A program made the position numbers and the translations under genes. The notes under the pieces were generated by a model. It saw only the letters and a list, made by a program, of their open reading frames with translations, was not told the DNA's origin and searched no databases. A stretch of 64,000 nucleotides of DNA from Chloroflexota bacterium (GTDB lineage: Bacteria > Chloroflexota > UBA11872 > VXNJ01). Below are positions 8,841-17,570 of this stretch, piece by piece. The stretch covers positions 124,001 through 188,000 of the forward strand of contig JAPOWW010000011.1 of NCBI GenBank assembly GCA_026707405.1, in the 5' to 3' direction. How positions within the stretch are numbered: position 1 is the first letter of the stretch; each line of letters begins with the position of its first letter.

Positions 8841-9986
8841 GTGCGAGACTGGATTGAGGGCATACCGGCCACGATGAGGGTTAGATTGAGCTATCGCATC
8901 GCGCTGTTGGCGCTGGTCCTGGTCGCGACCTGGGGCGCGATAGCCGGGTGTGAGCGTACTGATCCGGCTCAGCCGGCCGGGACGGTCGAGACCCAGGAAG
9001 TCTCACTCCCGTCGACTCCGGCTCTGGAGACACCCACGGTTGCCAGCCTAGCCACGCCCGCGCCGACGATGGCGACGCCAACACCGGAGCCGACAGACAC
9101 TCCTACACCGGTGATAGAGACACCAACTCCGGTTGCGTCGCCCACGCCTACGCCTGCGATGCCGACACCGACTTCTACGCCTGCCGCGACTCCGCCCCCG
9201 GTACCGACGCCGACACGCCCGGCTCTCACGGCAACGCCCGCGCCGCGTGGGCAAAGGGAGGCTCTCAGCGAGTGGCAGCTTGAGACGAGGTCAAACCCGG
9301 AGCTTGCGGCGCAGCACCCGCTGACGACTCTATACACCGCCGACGAGATCGCTTACTTCAAGGAGATCGCATTTGGCGTCGATCCGGATATCGTACGCAT
9401 CGGTTTAGACCTAGAACTAGTCCGGAGGATGGTCGAGAATAAGATCGCGGCTGGTAAAGAGGGCATCCAGAAGTGGGACGATGGCGAGATTGGGTATTAT
9501 ATCGCTGGCAATCCCACGGCGCGTGATCTGGCCGAAGTCGAATCCATCATTTCCAAACTGGACTCCCTGATTCCCGTGCTGCACTTTCGGCGAGTGGAGC
9601 TGTCAGATGCGCGAGCGGATGCGTCATTATTGATTGTCTTCCGAGGAAAGGACGATAAGCTCGGCAGCGATATTGTTGTTTCTGATTGGATGAACGTTGG
9701 GGGCCTAGGTTATTTTGGTGCAAACAACTTTGTCATTGACGCAGCTCTTGTGATAATCAACTCTGATCAGCCAGAGGAGTATCGCAGGGGAGTCATCGTC
9801 GAGGAGATTACCCAAGTAATGGGGCTGCCAAACGACTCGTGGTGGTACCCCGACAGCAGGTTCTATCAAGGTCTTTCTGCGAGTCATGGCCTTGCCGATG
9901 TCGACGAGGCGTTGATACGGCTGCTATACGATCCGCGAATCGAGCCGGGAATGACGATCGAGGACCTGGAGAGGATGGGCCTATAG
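8841..9986 (+). CDS. DUF2927-like lipoprotein, paralog B, with long T/P-rich linker
   Basis: Lipobox ..AIAGC; long TPTP-rich linker; VEEITQVMGLPNDSWWYPDSRFYQG core. Confidence 0.65.
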   Translation: MRDWIEGIPATMRVRLSYRIALLALVLVATWGAIAGCERTDPAQPAGTVETQEVSLPSTPALETPTVASLATPAPTMATPTPEPTDTPTPVIETPTPVASPTPTPAMPTPTSTPAATPPPVPTPTRPALTATPAPRGQREALSEWQLETRSNPELAAQHPLTTLYTADEIAYFKEIAFGVDPDIVRIGLDLELVRRMVENKIAAGKEGIQKWDDGEIGYYIAGNPTARDLAEVESIISKLDSLIPVLHFRRVELSDARADASLLIVFRGKDDKLGSDIVVSDWMNVGGLGYFGANNFVIDAALVIINSDQPEEYRRGVIVEEITQVMGLPNDSWWYPDSRFYQGLSASHGLADVDEALIRLLYDPRIEPGMTIEDLERMGL

Positions 9987-10086
9987 GGTAGCGCGGAACT
10001 TACCGGGGAGGTTGACCTGTGGTCGTCCCGGTCCCGGTTGACGAAACCGATTTCATAGCAGACGAATTGAATACCAGAGAGCCGCC

Positions 10087-10117
10087 GAGCACCTTCGAGA
10101 ACGGAGGTGCTCTTTTG
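10087..10117 (+). terminator. hairpin GAGCACCT-tcgagaacgg-AGGTGCTC-TTTT, copy 2
   Basis: Direct reading. Confidence 0.75.
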
Positions 10118-10130
10118 TTGCAAATGACGA

Positions 10131-11177
10131 TTGAGACGGGGGGCGTGCCGAAGGCAGTCCAGCGTCCCCGTTGACGCTGCGGTTATGGTGGTTTCGGGAC
10201 TGATGTTCAACTGGTTGGAGCTAGTGCGAGGCTGGATCAAGGGCATACCGGCCGCGATGACGCTTAGGTTGAGTTGCCGTGTCGCGTTGATCGTGCTGGT
10301 CGTGATTGTGACGCCATTAGTCATCGTTTTGGCGTCCCGGATAACCGATCCGGGGCCGATGGCTTCAACCGAAGTCGCTCCCACCGAGGAAACATCGTAC
10401 ACGTCTCGGCCTTCCGCCACGCCCACGCCGGAGCCGCGCGGACCGCGGCAAGCTCCCAGCGCGTGGCAGCTTGAGACGAGGTCAAACCCGGAGCTGGCGG
10501 CGCGATACCCGCTCGCCGACCTCTACACTGACGACGAGATCGCCTATTTCAAGGAGATCGCGTTCGGCATAGATCCGCAGTTCGTGGATGGTGGATTAGA
10601 CCCGGATCTGGTCCGGAGGATTGTTGAGATTGAGCTCGCTGGTCATGGAGATCGTATCGGTAAGTGGGACGATGGTGAGATTGGGTATTACGTCGCCGGT
10701 AGTCCTAGCGAAAGCGATCTGGTCCAAGTCGAGTCCATCATTTCCAGACTGGACTCACTGATTCCGATGCTGAGTTTTCGTGCGCTGGAGTTGTCGGAAG
10801 CGGAAGTGGACGTGTCGATGTTTATCGTCTTTGCAGGCGAAAACGACGATCTGCTGGAAAGGGTAGCTGTTTCTGGCGGGCTGAAAGTTTGGGGACTGGG
10901 TGTGGTTGGAGGAGACAGCTTTGTTATCGAGAAGGCCTTAGTCATAGTCAACTCCGATCAGCCGGAAGAGGTTCGAAGGCGCGCTATCGTCGAGGAGATC
11001 ACGCAAGCTCTCGGACTGGGAAATGACTCGTGGTGGTACCCGGACAGCAGGTTTTATCAGGGAGGCTCTGTCAATTACGGCTTGGCAGATATCGACGAGG
11101 CGCTGATCCGGCTCCTCTACGATCCCCGAATCAAGCCCGGAATGACGATCGAGGACCTGGAAAGGATGAGGCTATAA
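10131..11177 (+). CDS. membrane-anchored DUF2927-like protein, paralog C (closest to A)
   Basis: Near-identical blocks to paralog A (VIVLASRITDPGP, SATPTPEPRG, QAPSAWQLETRSNPELAARYPLADLYT); true start probably downstream (10183-10255). Confidence 0.65.
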   Translation: MRRGACRRQSSVPVDAAVMVVSGLMFNWLELVRGWIKGIPAAMTLRLSCRVALIVLVVIVTPLVIVLASRITDPGPMASTEVAPTEETSYTSRPSATPTPEPRGPRQAPSAWQLETRSNPELAARYPLADLYTDDEIAYFKEIAFGIDPQFVDGGLDPDLVRRIVEIELAGHGDRIGKWDDGEIGYYVAGSPSESDLVQVESIISRLDSLIPMLSFRALELSEAEVDVSMFIVFAGENDDLLERVAVSGGLKVWGLGVVGGDSFVIEKALVIVNSDQPEEVRRRAIVEEITQALGLGNDSWWYPDSRFYQGGSVNYGLADIDEALIRLLYDPRIKPGMTIEDLERMRL

Positions 11178-11280
11178 GGGAAACGTTCAACACTTAACCG
11201 GGAGAGGCGGAGAAAATCTCACTTGACCCGGTTGACGAAACCGATTTCACAGTTGATAAACGAATACCAGAGAGCCGCCG

Positions 11281-11310
11281 AGCACCTTCAAAGAACGGAG
11301 GTGCTTTTTT
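11281..11310 (+). terminator. hairpin AGCACCT-tcaaagaacgg-AGGTGCT-TTTTT, copy 3
   Basis: Direct reading. Confidence 0.75.
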
Positions 11311-11478
11311 GATGCGGATGATGATTGAGCCAGATGTGCTACCTAACGCGGTTCGGCGAGCGGGAGACTGGGGGCGAGGATGCTTGAGCAATTGTGCCGA
11401 GTGGAGTTCGCGGTCTAGCGGTGAGGCGCTGCTCCGGGCTGTAGAGTCAGTAGGCACCGATGGCGAGGGTGGCAAACG

Positions 11479-12423
11479 GTGGTACTGGTGATCGGTCCGA
11501 GGTCGATCGCTTTCGGTCGAAATGGTATGGAGACGCTCATGCGGATATTGAAATGGCTGGCGCCGCATCGCGGTTGGATTGCCCTGGTCGGCGGACTCGC
11601 GGTTTTGATGCTGGTTCTGGCGTTTAGCCCAGCTATCCGATCTCTCTCCCAACGGGCAGAGAGCTATATCCAAGCACGGTCCGACTCCAGCGTGGCGCTT
11701 CCTCCGTTCGACGAACTCTACTCACCGGAGGCCGTCGAGTATTTCCTGGTGGCGGCGTTTCGCGAACACGGCCCCGGCGCCGCCGAACCTGATCTCCCTC
11801 GACTAGGTTTCATTTACAAATGGAACCAGGACATCAATATTTGTGTCGAGGGCGCCAACGATGTCGACCGCCTGATTGTGTTCTGGGTGATAGAAACCGT
11901 GCGACCGCTCATTCAACCCATTGAGATCGCCCAAGTCGACTGTGCGGAGGAATACAACTTTCGGGTCGTCTTCACCAGTGTGCGTCGATTCGGCGATTAC
12001 GTTAACTGGAAATTTGACACTGTCGATGGCCGTATCTTCTACGGAGGCACCGCAGCTATGTCCATGGAAAACGAGGGCCTAATTTCCAGTGCCATTGCTC
12101 TGGTCAATACGGATATTCCCACGGATTTTTCGTTTGATCTTAAGCAAGTTGTTCGTACTGGCGCTACATGGGAGGAGATGTCGCACGGACTCGGTTCGAT
12201 TCACGATTCCTACTACGACGATCAGAGTCTTTTCTATCAGGGTACGAATCTGGTTTACATGCTCAGTGACATCGACCAGGAGCTCATCAGGATCCTCTAC
12301 GACCCGCGCATAGAGCCAGGCATGAGGTACTGCGACGTATATCAACTATTGCGGTCCGAGTCGTCCGCGAGTTTCGTGGCGTCGAGTGCCGTTCTCGGCG
12401 CGGAAGGGCCGGACCGGTGCTAG
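11479..12423 (+). CDS. divergent DUF2927-like membrane-anchored protein, paralog D
   Basis: TM near N-terminus; WEEMSHGLGSIHDSYYDDQSLFYQG...LIRILYDPRIEPGM; start may be 11527. Confidence 0.6.
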   Translation: MVLVIGPRSIAFGRNGMETLMRILKWLAPHRGWIALVGGLAVLMLVLAFSPAIRSLSQRAESYIQARSDSSVALPPFDELYSPEAVEYFLVAAFREHGPGAAEPDLPRLGFIYKWNQDINICVEGANDVDRLIVFWVIETVRPLIQPIEIAQVDCAEEYNFRVVFTSVRRFGDYVNWKFDTVDGRIFYGGTAAMSMENEGLISSAIALVNTDIPTDFSFDLKQVVRTGATWEEMSHGLGSIHDSYYDDQSLFYQGTNLVYMLSDIDQELIRILYDPRIEPGMRYCDVYQLLRSESSASFVASSAVLGAEGPDRC

Positions 12424-12565
12424 GCGCGGCGTCTTCATTGAAGAGTATCAACAGGACTGCCAGGTGGATATCTCCGCAATTGCGGGATCACATTTTCGGA
12501 AGGAGTACGCGATTGGAACGGTTGTTGGATTGCGGTACCAGTGAACTACAGGGGCTGACGTAGCC

Positions 12566-14080
12566 ATGGGATCGGGCCAGACAGTGGATTCGCGCTCGAA
12601 GTGCAAATGGTGCCAGCGGCCCAGGAGACTAAGAAACAAGTGGGTAAAGGAGGACGTCTGGATTGACACTGCTCTCGGTCGCGTACTGGTACAAAGGTGG
12701 GTCGAGAAAGAGCAGTGGGAGTGTCAGGGACCGCGAACGTGTCCTAGGCCAACCGCCACTCCGACTCCAACGAGCACTCCAACTCCCACGAGCACGCCGG
12801 AGTCGACTGTGACGGTGCCTCCTCAACCGACGGTAACGGTTAGTCCAGCTCCAACAGTTTCGCCGACACCGACCGTTTCGTTGGAAGACCCACAAGACTT
12901 GATGGACCGTCACGTTGCTGCCGTGATGGCTGCAGGGGCAGCTGGACTGGAAGCCGACGAACAACGGGCAATGGCTGTCAATCTAGCAGTCGAGCATGGT
13001 CTCGCCGTTCCTCCCGATCTTTTTGAACCGAGTACCGCTAAGTTCCCTGAAAACTTGCCTGGCGATCTGCGCCCGAACCCTCCCGTCCCTCGAGTGCAGG
13101 GACCGACTTTTGGACCCAACTACGGTCCTGATTTTGCCCGGTCCTGGGAACCGGAGGTCCACGATATGAGCTGGCTGGCGGATTCGTTTGCAGCATTCCC
13201 ACAGCTTGGCCACTGGCGGGACTCCGCTCAACCCTGGGATCGAGAGATCGAATCCCAGAGGCAGCTGACGGCGGCGTTGAGAGAATCGACCCCTGCCCGG
13301 CAGCAAATGATCGACTCCTTAGGTACAACCGAAACGAAAGTCGGCGATTTGGGGGCGGCTGTGCTCGGAACAGGACCCCATTGGCAGATGATGAGCGAGT
13401 CGGTCGATCAAAGCACTCTCGCGTACGACCTACTCGGCGGCAGAATGCAGGAGAACCAGAAAGTGTCGCTTGACTGGGGAAAGGGACTGCTATCTGACGC
13501 CCAGGCGGTCGGCTACGGCCATCCTCACGAAATGGCCAAAGTGGGCGTTGGGATCAGCGGCGTGACCGACAACTACCTCGCTCTGCAAGCCACCCTGCTG
13601 AACTTCCCGAATCTACCTTTGATGCCTCAGGCGAACTGGATTTGGCATCGGCGGGGTGCGGGTGCGTCCTCGGGAGGAGGATCGACGCCCGCCACTCCGC
13701 AAGTCGACCAGGATGCGCTGGACGAGGTGGGGCTGTGGGGAACCAGGCCGGACCAGATTCCCGACGCCATCGACGAGGCTCGGAACCTGGCCGCGCATGG
13801 CGCGACGGAACGCGAGCGGAAGCTCGCGCGGGAGCGACTCAAGGTGCTGCATCAGCAACGGTTTGAGCTGGGCGGCGTGGTGCCCGGTCCGGTCGGCGCG
13901 CCCGTGCCCGCCATATTGCACGGCGGCGAGCGGGTGCTTCGCAGCGGTCAGTCGGGCGGCGGCCCGATTAACGTCTGCCTGCACGTGCACGGGGCCGTCC
14001 TGTCAGAAAGAGAGCTGGTGAGAAGCGTGCGGGAAGGCCTCATAAGGCTCAACCGCGAAGTAACGGAGATGGGATTCTAG
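12566..14080 (+). CDS. short tape-measure-like protein with T/P-rich insert
   Basis: C-terminus GGVVPGPVGAPVPAILHGGERVLRSGQSGGGPINVCLHVHGAVLSERELVRSVREGLIRL is typical of siphovirus tape measure C-termini. Confidence 0.55.
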   Translation: MGSGQTVDSRSKCKWCQRPRRLRNKWVKEDVWIDTALGRVLVQRWVEKEQWECQGPRTCPRPTATPTPTSTPTPTSTPESTVTVPPQPTVTVSPAPTVSPTPTVSLEDPQDLMDRHVAAVMAAGAAGLEADEQRAMAVNLAVEHGLAVPPDLFEPSTAKFPENLPGDLRPNPPVPRVQGPTFGPNYGPDFARSWEPEVHDMSWLADSFAAFPQLGHWRDSAQPWDREIESQRQLTAALRESTPARQQMIDSLGTTETKVGDLGAAVLGTGPHWQMMSESVDQSTLAYDLLGGRMQENQKVSLDWGKGLLSDAQAVGYGHPHEMAKVGVGISGVTDNYLALQATLLNFPNLPLMPQANWIWHRRGAGASSGGGSTPATPQVDQDALDEVGLWGTRPDQIPDAIDEARNLAAHGATERERKLARERLKVLHQQRFELGGVVPGPVGAPVPAILHGGERVLRSGQSGGGPINVCLHVHGAVLSERELVRSVREGLIRLNREVTEMGF

Positions 14081-14518
14081 ATGGCTACCACAACTACAAC
14101 CTATGCGTTCAAGAAGTCGGAGGACTCCGACGCCGGACTCGCCACCTACCTGGTGGACGAGCGGGCGAACTGGGACAAGATCGACGGTCTGCTGGCCGGC
14201 GTCGATCCGCTCAAGCTCGGCGCGGGCAATACCTTCACTATCCGCAACAGCGCCGCGTCGAACCTGCTCACCCTGGTCGAGAGTACCGGACTGCTCGCGC
14301 TGCCGAGCACCGGCATGAGCGCGGGAGTCGTGATCGGCTCCGACGTTCACCTCTACCGGGGCGCGGCCAACCGCCTGGAGATGGCCGGCGGCGACGCGCT
14401 GGTCGTCCGGGGCGGCGCGGGTGACTTCCCCAACCCGGTCAACGGAATGCTCTGGTACAACACCACCACCGGCAGGATGCGCGTCTACCAGGACGGCGCC
14501 TGGAGCAACGTTGCTTAG
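14081..14518 (+). CDS. tail fibre-like protein
   Basis: Located between tape-measure-like and tail-tip genes; C-term NPVNGMLWYNTTTGRMRVYQDGAWSNVA typical of phage fibre proteins. Confidence 0.5.
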   Translation: MATTTTTYAFKKSEDSDAGLATYLVDERANWDKIDGLLAGVDPLKLGAGNTFTIRNSAASNLLTLVESTGLLALPSTGMSAGVVIGSDVHLYRGAANRLEMAGGDALVVRGGAGDFPNPVNGMLWYNTTTGRMRVYQDGAWSNVA

Positions 14519-14622
14519 GCGCGGCGGGCTTCAGACCCGCGTGGAAACTGACGGCGCGATCCCCGGTTGTCCGGCGATGCCCGGCTTCAACTCGGCCCTG
14601 TCGGGCTATCGGAGGTTCCCGA

Positions 14623-14985
14623 ATGCAAGCTGACCGGCAGCCAACGTCTAACGGAAAGGTAAACGGAGCGCGGCGGGCGGAGAAGCTCGAAATCCCCGCC
14701 GCCGTGCGGGAAGAGGTCCTCAGGCTGGAGCGCGCCCTGCTCCGCGAGCAGGTGAACCTGCATCGATTCAACACCGAGGTATTCAAGGCCAAGGCCCTCA
14801 CCCTCCAGTCCGAGCTTCGGATTCGCGAGCTCGCCGCCCGCATCGACGAGCGCGCCTCGGCCGTCGCCAGGCGGCTGCGTCTCGACGACGACGCGGTAAT
14901 CGACTTCGTCGCGTGCAAGGTCGTCCGCAAGGGCGGCGAAACCGTTGGGACCGCGCCGGACCGTCGGCAAGGGAGGCTCAGCTAG
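14623..14985 (+). CDS. coiled-coil hypothetical protein of tail module
   Basis: Helix-rich EEVLRLERALLREQVNLHRFNTEVFKAKALTLQSELRIRELAARIDERASA. Confidence 0.5.
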   Translation: MQADRQPTSNGKVNGARRAEKLEIPAAVREEVLRLERALLREQVNLHRFNTEVFKAKALTLQSELRIRELAARIDERASAVARRLRLDDDAVIDFVACKVVRKGGETVGTAPDRRQGRLS

Positions 14986-14986
14986 C

Positions 14987-16279
14987 ATGGCCGTCAGACA
15001 GGGTTGCAGCCTCGACCGGGTCTTCCACGCGTCCAGCTTCGGTCCGAATCTCTCCGATTGGGGCGAGCGGGCGTTGGTCGAGATCATGACCTGCGCCGCC
15101 GAGGGCCTCACGCTCACCGTGCGGGCCGCTTTCGGCCAGGACGCCATGACGCCCGCGCCCGTCTGGACCGATATCACCGACGATGTGTTGGAGGGCGGCG
15201 TCAGGCGCGGCGCGCAGTTCGAGGTCGACCGCATGGAACCCGGCGGCGCCGACGTCACGCTCTCCAACACTCACGGCGACTACTGGCCCGGCAACGCCGG
15301 TGGCGCGCACTACCCCCACGTCCGCCCTTCGACGCGCTTCAACATCCGCGCCACCTACCTCGGAACGACCTGGGACCTGTTCACCGGGTTTGTCACCGAC
15401 TGGCGCAACGCGTACCTGGGAGTGGGCGGCGCGGTTCCGGTCGCGAGGGTCACCCTCGTCGACGCCCTGCGTTTCCTGCGCGGCTTCGATCTAAACGTCG
15501 ATCCGGGCTATGCCCAGGAAAAGTCGGGAACGCGTATCGAAAACGTGCTCGACGACATGGGCTGGCCCGCCCGTGATCGGGATCTGGATGCCGGCGTCAG
15601 CGAGGTCCAGGCCAGCGGCGCGCTGGAGCACAAGGGCGCGCTCGAGCACTGCGACGACGTGCTCAAGTCCGAACGCGGCAGGCTGTTCGTCACCGGCGAC
15701 GGCGCGATCCGCTACGACGACCGGCACGCGCGCTACAAGAGCCCGCTCAACCTGAGCCAGACGACCTTTGGCGACGGTCCCGACGAGCTGGGCTATCACG
15801 ACGTGGAGTTCGAGTTCTCCGACCAGCTCATCAAGAACGACGTCCGCGCTCAGCGCGTGGACGGAGTCGAGCGGACCGCTAGCGACGCCGTTTCGCAGGG
15901 CGTCCACGGCAAGCGGTCCAGGAACACTTCGGGACTCTTGAACACCGACGACAACGAGGTCCAGGACCAGGTCAACTACGACGTCGCCCGCCTGAAGGAC
16001 CCGCATTCCCGCGTGAAGTCCATCACGCTGCGTCCTCGACGGGACCAGGCGGCGCTGCTCGCGCAAGCCCTCGGACGGGAGCTCGCCGACCGCATAACGC
16101 TTCGGCTCGACGACGCATCCGTGGACGGACCGTTTCATATCGAAGGGATCAGCCACCTCTTCCGCGCGGGATTTTGGGAGACCCAATGGTGGGTCTCCGA
16201 CGGAGACGCTGAGTCGGCGTGGGTGCTGGGCGTCCCGGGTTTCACCGAGCTTGGCTATACCACCAGGCTCGCCTACTGA
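14987..16279 (+). CDS. minor tail / tail-tip-like protein
   Basis: ATG with RBS gggagg; VWTDITDDVLEGGVRRGAQFEVDRMEPGGADVTLSNTHGDYWPGN typical of phage minor tail proteins. Confidence 0.6.
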   Translation: MAVRQGCSLDRVFHASSFGPNLSDWGERALVEIMTCAAEGLTLTVRAAFGQDAMTPAPVWTDITDDVLEGGVRRGAQFEVDRMEPGGADVTLSNTHGDYWPGNAGGAHYPHVRPSTRFNIRATYLGTTWDLFTGFVTDWRNAYLGVGGAVPVARVTLVDALRFLRGFDLNVDPGYAQEKSGTRIENVLDDMGWPARDRDLDAGVSEVQASGALEHKGALEHCDDVLKSERGRLFVTGDGAIRYDDRHARYKSPLNLSQTTFGDGPDELGYHDVEFEFSDQLIKNDVRAQRVDGVERTASDAVSQGVHGKRSRNTSGLLNTDDNEVQDQVNYDVARLKDPHSRVKSITLRPRRDQAALLAQALGRELADRITLRLDDASVDGPFHIEGISHLFRAGFWETQWWVSDGDAESAWVLGVPGFTELGYTTRLAY

Positions 16280-16386
16280 GGTGAATGAGTCAAAGAGACG
16301 AAGCGATTGGAGTTGCGATGACGGTTGACTAGCTAGGGGGAATCTGGCCGCGCCGCCATGGCGTGGCAAGCGCCGCGCGAGAGTCG

Positions 16387-16426
16387 CCGAACACCGGAGC
16401 GGACGGTGTTCGGTTTTCATTTTTTC
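16387..16426 (+). terminator. intrinsic terminator
   Basis: CCGAACACCG-gagcgga-CGGTGTTCGG followed by ttttcatttttt. Confidence 0.85.
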
Positions 16427-16440
16427 TAGAGGAGGTTTAC

Positions 16441-16908
16441 ATGTCGGAGCCATTAGCTCGGACAACCAACGCGAGTGGGCACTTGATACTCACTCATGAC
16501 GACGCGCAGGCTGCCATGCCGTTCCGGAGCTTCATCGCCAGGTGGTTCGTCAGGAACGGGCTAGGGCCTGTGCCTGCCCTCGACCAGAAGCGCGGCGTGA
16601 TACCGGCCCGTATAAGGCAGGGCAGATGGGTGGTGCTGTGCCAGAACCCGGGTTGCAACAGCGCGGTGATCGCCGATGAGAACGAGCGCTGTTTCATCTG
16701 CGCCGAGTGCGGAAGCCCGGAAAACGACCGCCACTGGTACTCGGTCCAGTGGCCGCCGCCGGAGGTCCGCCGCCGGATCGAGGAGCTTCTCCTGGCCAGG
16801 CCAGCCATCAGTCCCGCTCAGGCCAGGAACCGCAACTGGGAGCCCGGCGAGTCGCTCGCCGACCTGCGGGCGCAGAATGCGCTCTACGGCGTGGGAGGTG
16901 AAAACTAA
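16441..16908 (+). CDS. phage-associated zinc-ribbon-like protein
   Basis: VLCQNPGCNSAVIADENERCFICAECG, RNWEPGESLADLRAQNA; RBS gaggagg. Confidence 0.55.
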   Translation: MSEPLARTTNASGHLILTHDDAQAAMPFRSFIARWFVRNGLGPVPALDQKRGVIPARIRQGRWVVLCQNPGCNSAVIADENERCFICAECGSPENDRHWYSVQWPPPEVRRRIEELLLARPAISPAQARNRNWEPGESLADLRAQNALYGVGGEN

Positions 16909-17570
16909 TGGCCTGGACCGCCCCTCAAACATGGACGCTGGGACAGGTCGTCCAGCCGTCCGACATGAACACGCAGATTCGCGACAACCTGAGCGAGACG
17001 GCCCCGGCCAAGGCCGCCACCAGCGGCTACCTGTTTCGGGTCACCGGCGCCAACACGCTGGAAGAGGTGCAGGACCAGACGACCGGCTGGCTGGACGCGA
17101 GCAGCGCGATCCTGCCCTCCGGCGCTTTCGACTCGCCAGCGCAGCGCCGGTTGGTCGAGTCGGCGTCGCAGCGGTTCTGGTACGAGCTTCTGTTCGACGA
17201 CGCAAGCGCTCGGTACGCCCAGTGGCAGGTCGCGCTGCCACGCAACGCCGACCTTAGTGACGCAACGATAACTATCGTCTGGAAGGCCGCGGCCACCACC
17301 GGAAACGTCCGCTGGTCCATCGGCTATCAGGCCGTCGGCGATGACGACCTTTGGGACGCCGAGACCGTTTCCTTTAGTACCGACGGCGAAGACGCTGCAA
17401 AGGAGACAGCGGAAGATATGAACGAATACAGCCAAACGGCCGCGTTTACCGCCGCCACCGGCGATGTGCTGAGGATACGCATCGCCCGGCTCGGCGACCA
17501 CGCCAACGACTCGATGTCCGGCGATGCCAGGGTGCTGGGCGTGAAGCTCACGCTGGGGTTGAGTCACTGA
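16908..17570 (+). CDS. tail fibre / receptor-binding-like protein
   Basis: MAWTAPQTWTLGQVVQPSDMNTQIRDNLSETAPAK motif seen in phage structural proteins; overlaps neighbours by 1 nt. Confidence 0.5.
   Translation: MAWTAPQTWTLGQVVQPSDMNTQIRDNLSETAPAKAATSGYLFRVTGANTLEEVQDQTTGWLDASSAILPSGAFDSPAQRRLVESASQRFWYELLFDDASARYAQWQVALPRNADLSDATITIVWKAAATTGNVRWSIGYQAVGDDDLWDAETVSFSTDGEDAAKETAEDMNEYSQTAAFTAATGDVLRIRIARLGDHANDSMSGDARVLGVKLTLGLSH

Noticed and set aside
8969-9337. Long minus-strand ORF of GVGVG/RRRR-type repeats opposite the T/P linker
   Set aside because: Antisense artefact of the ACN/CCN-rich linker codons; no RBS or family signature
9884-10426. Minus-strand ORFs MGVAEGRDVYDVSSVGATSVEA... 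(and 7296-7856) that look conserved
   Set aside because: Similarity is explained by the duplicated plus-strand paralogs; they lie antisense to better-supported genes
8600-11320. Regularly spaced repeats that might suggest a CRISPR or integron array
   Set aside because: Spacing is about 1.2-1.4 kb with full genes between; repeats are terminator hairpins, not CRISPR repeats or attC sites, and no cas or integrase gene is seen
12474-12485. Palindrome CCGCAATTGCGG upstream of the tape-measure-like gene
   Set aside because: Only 12 bp, no second copy found nearby and no promoter context; could be chance
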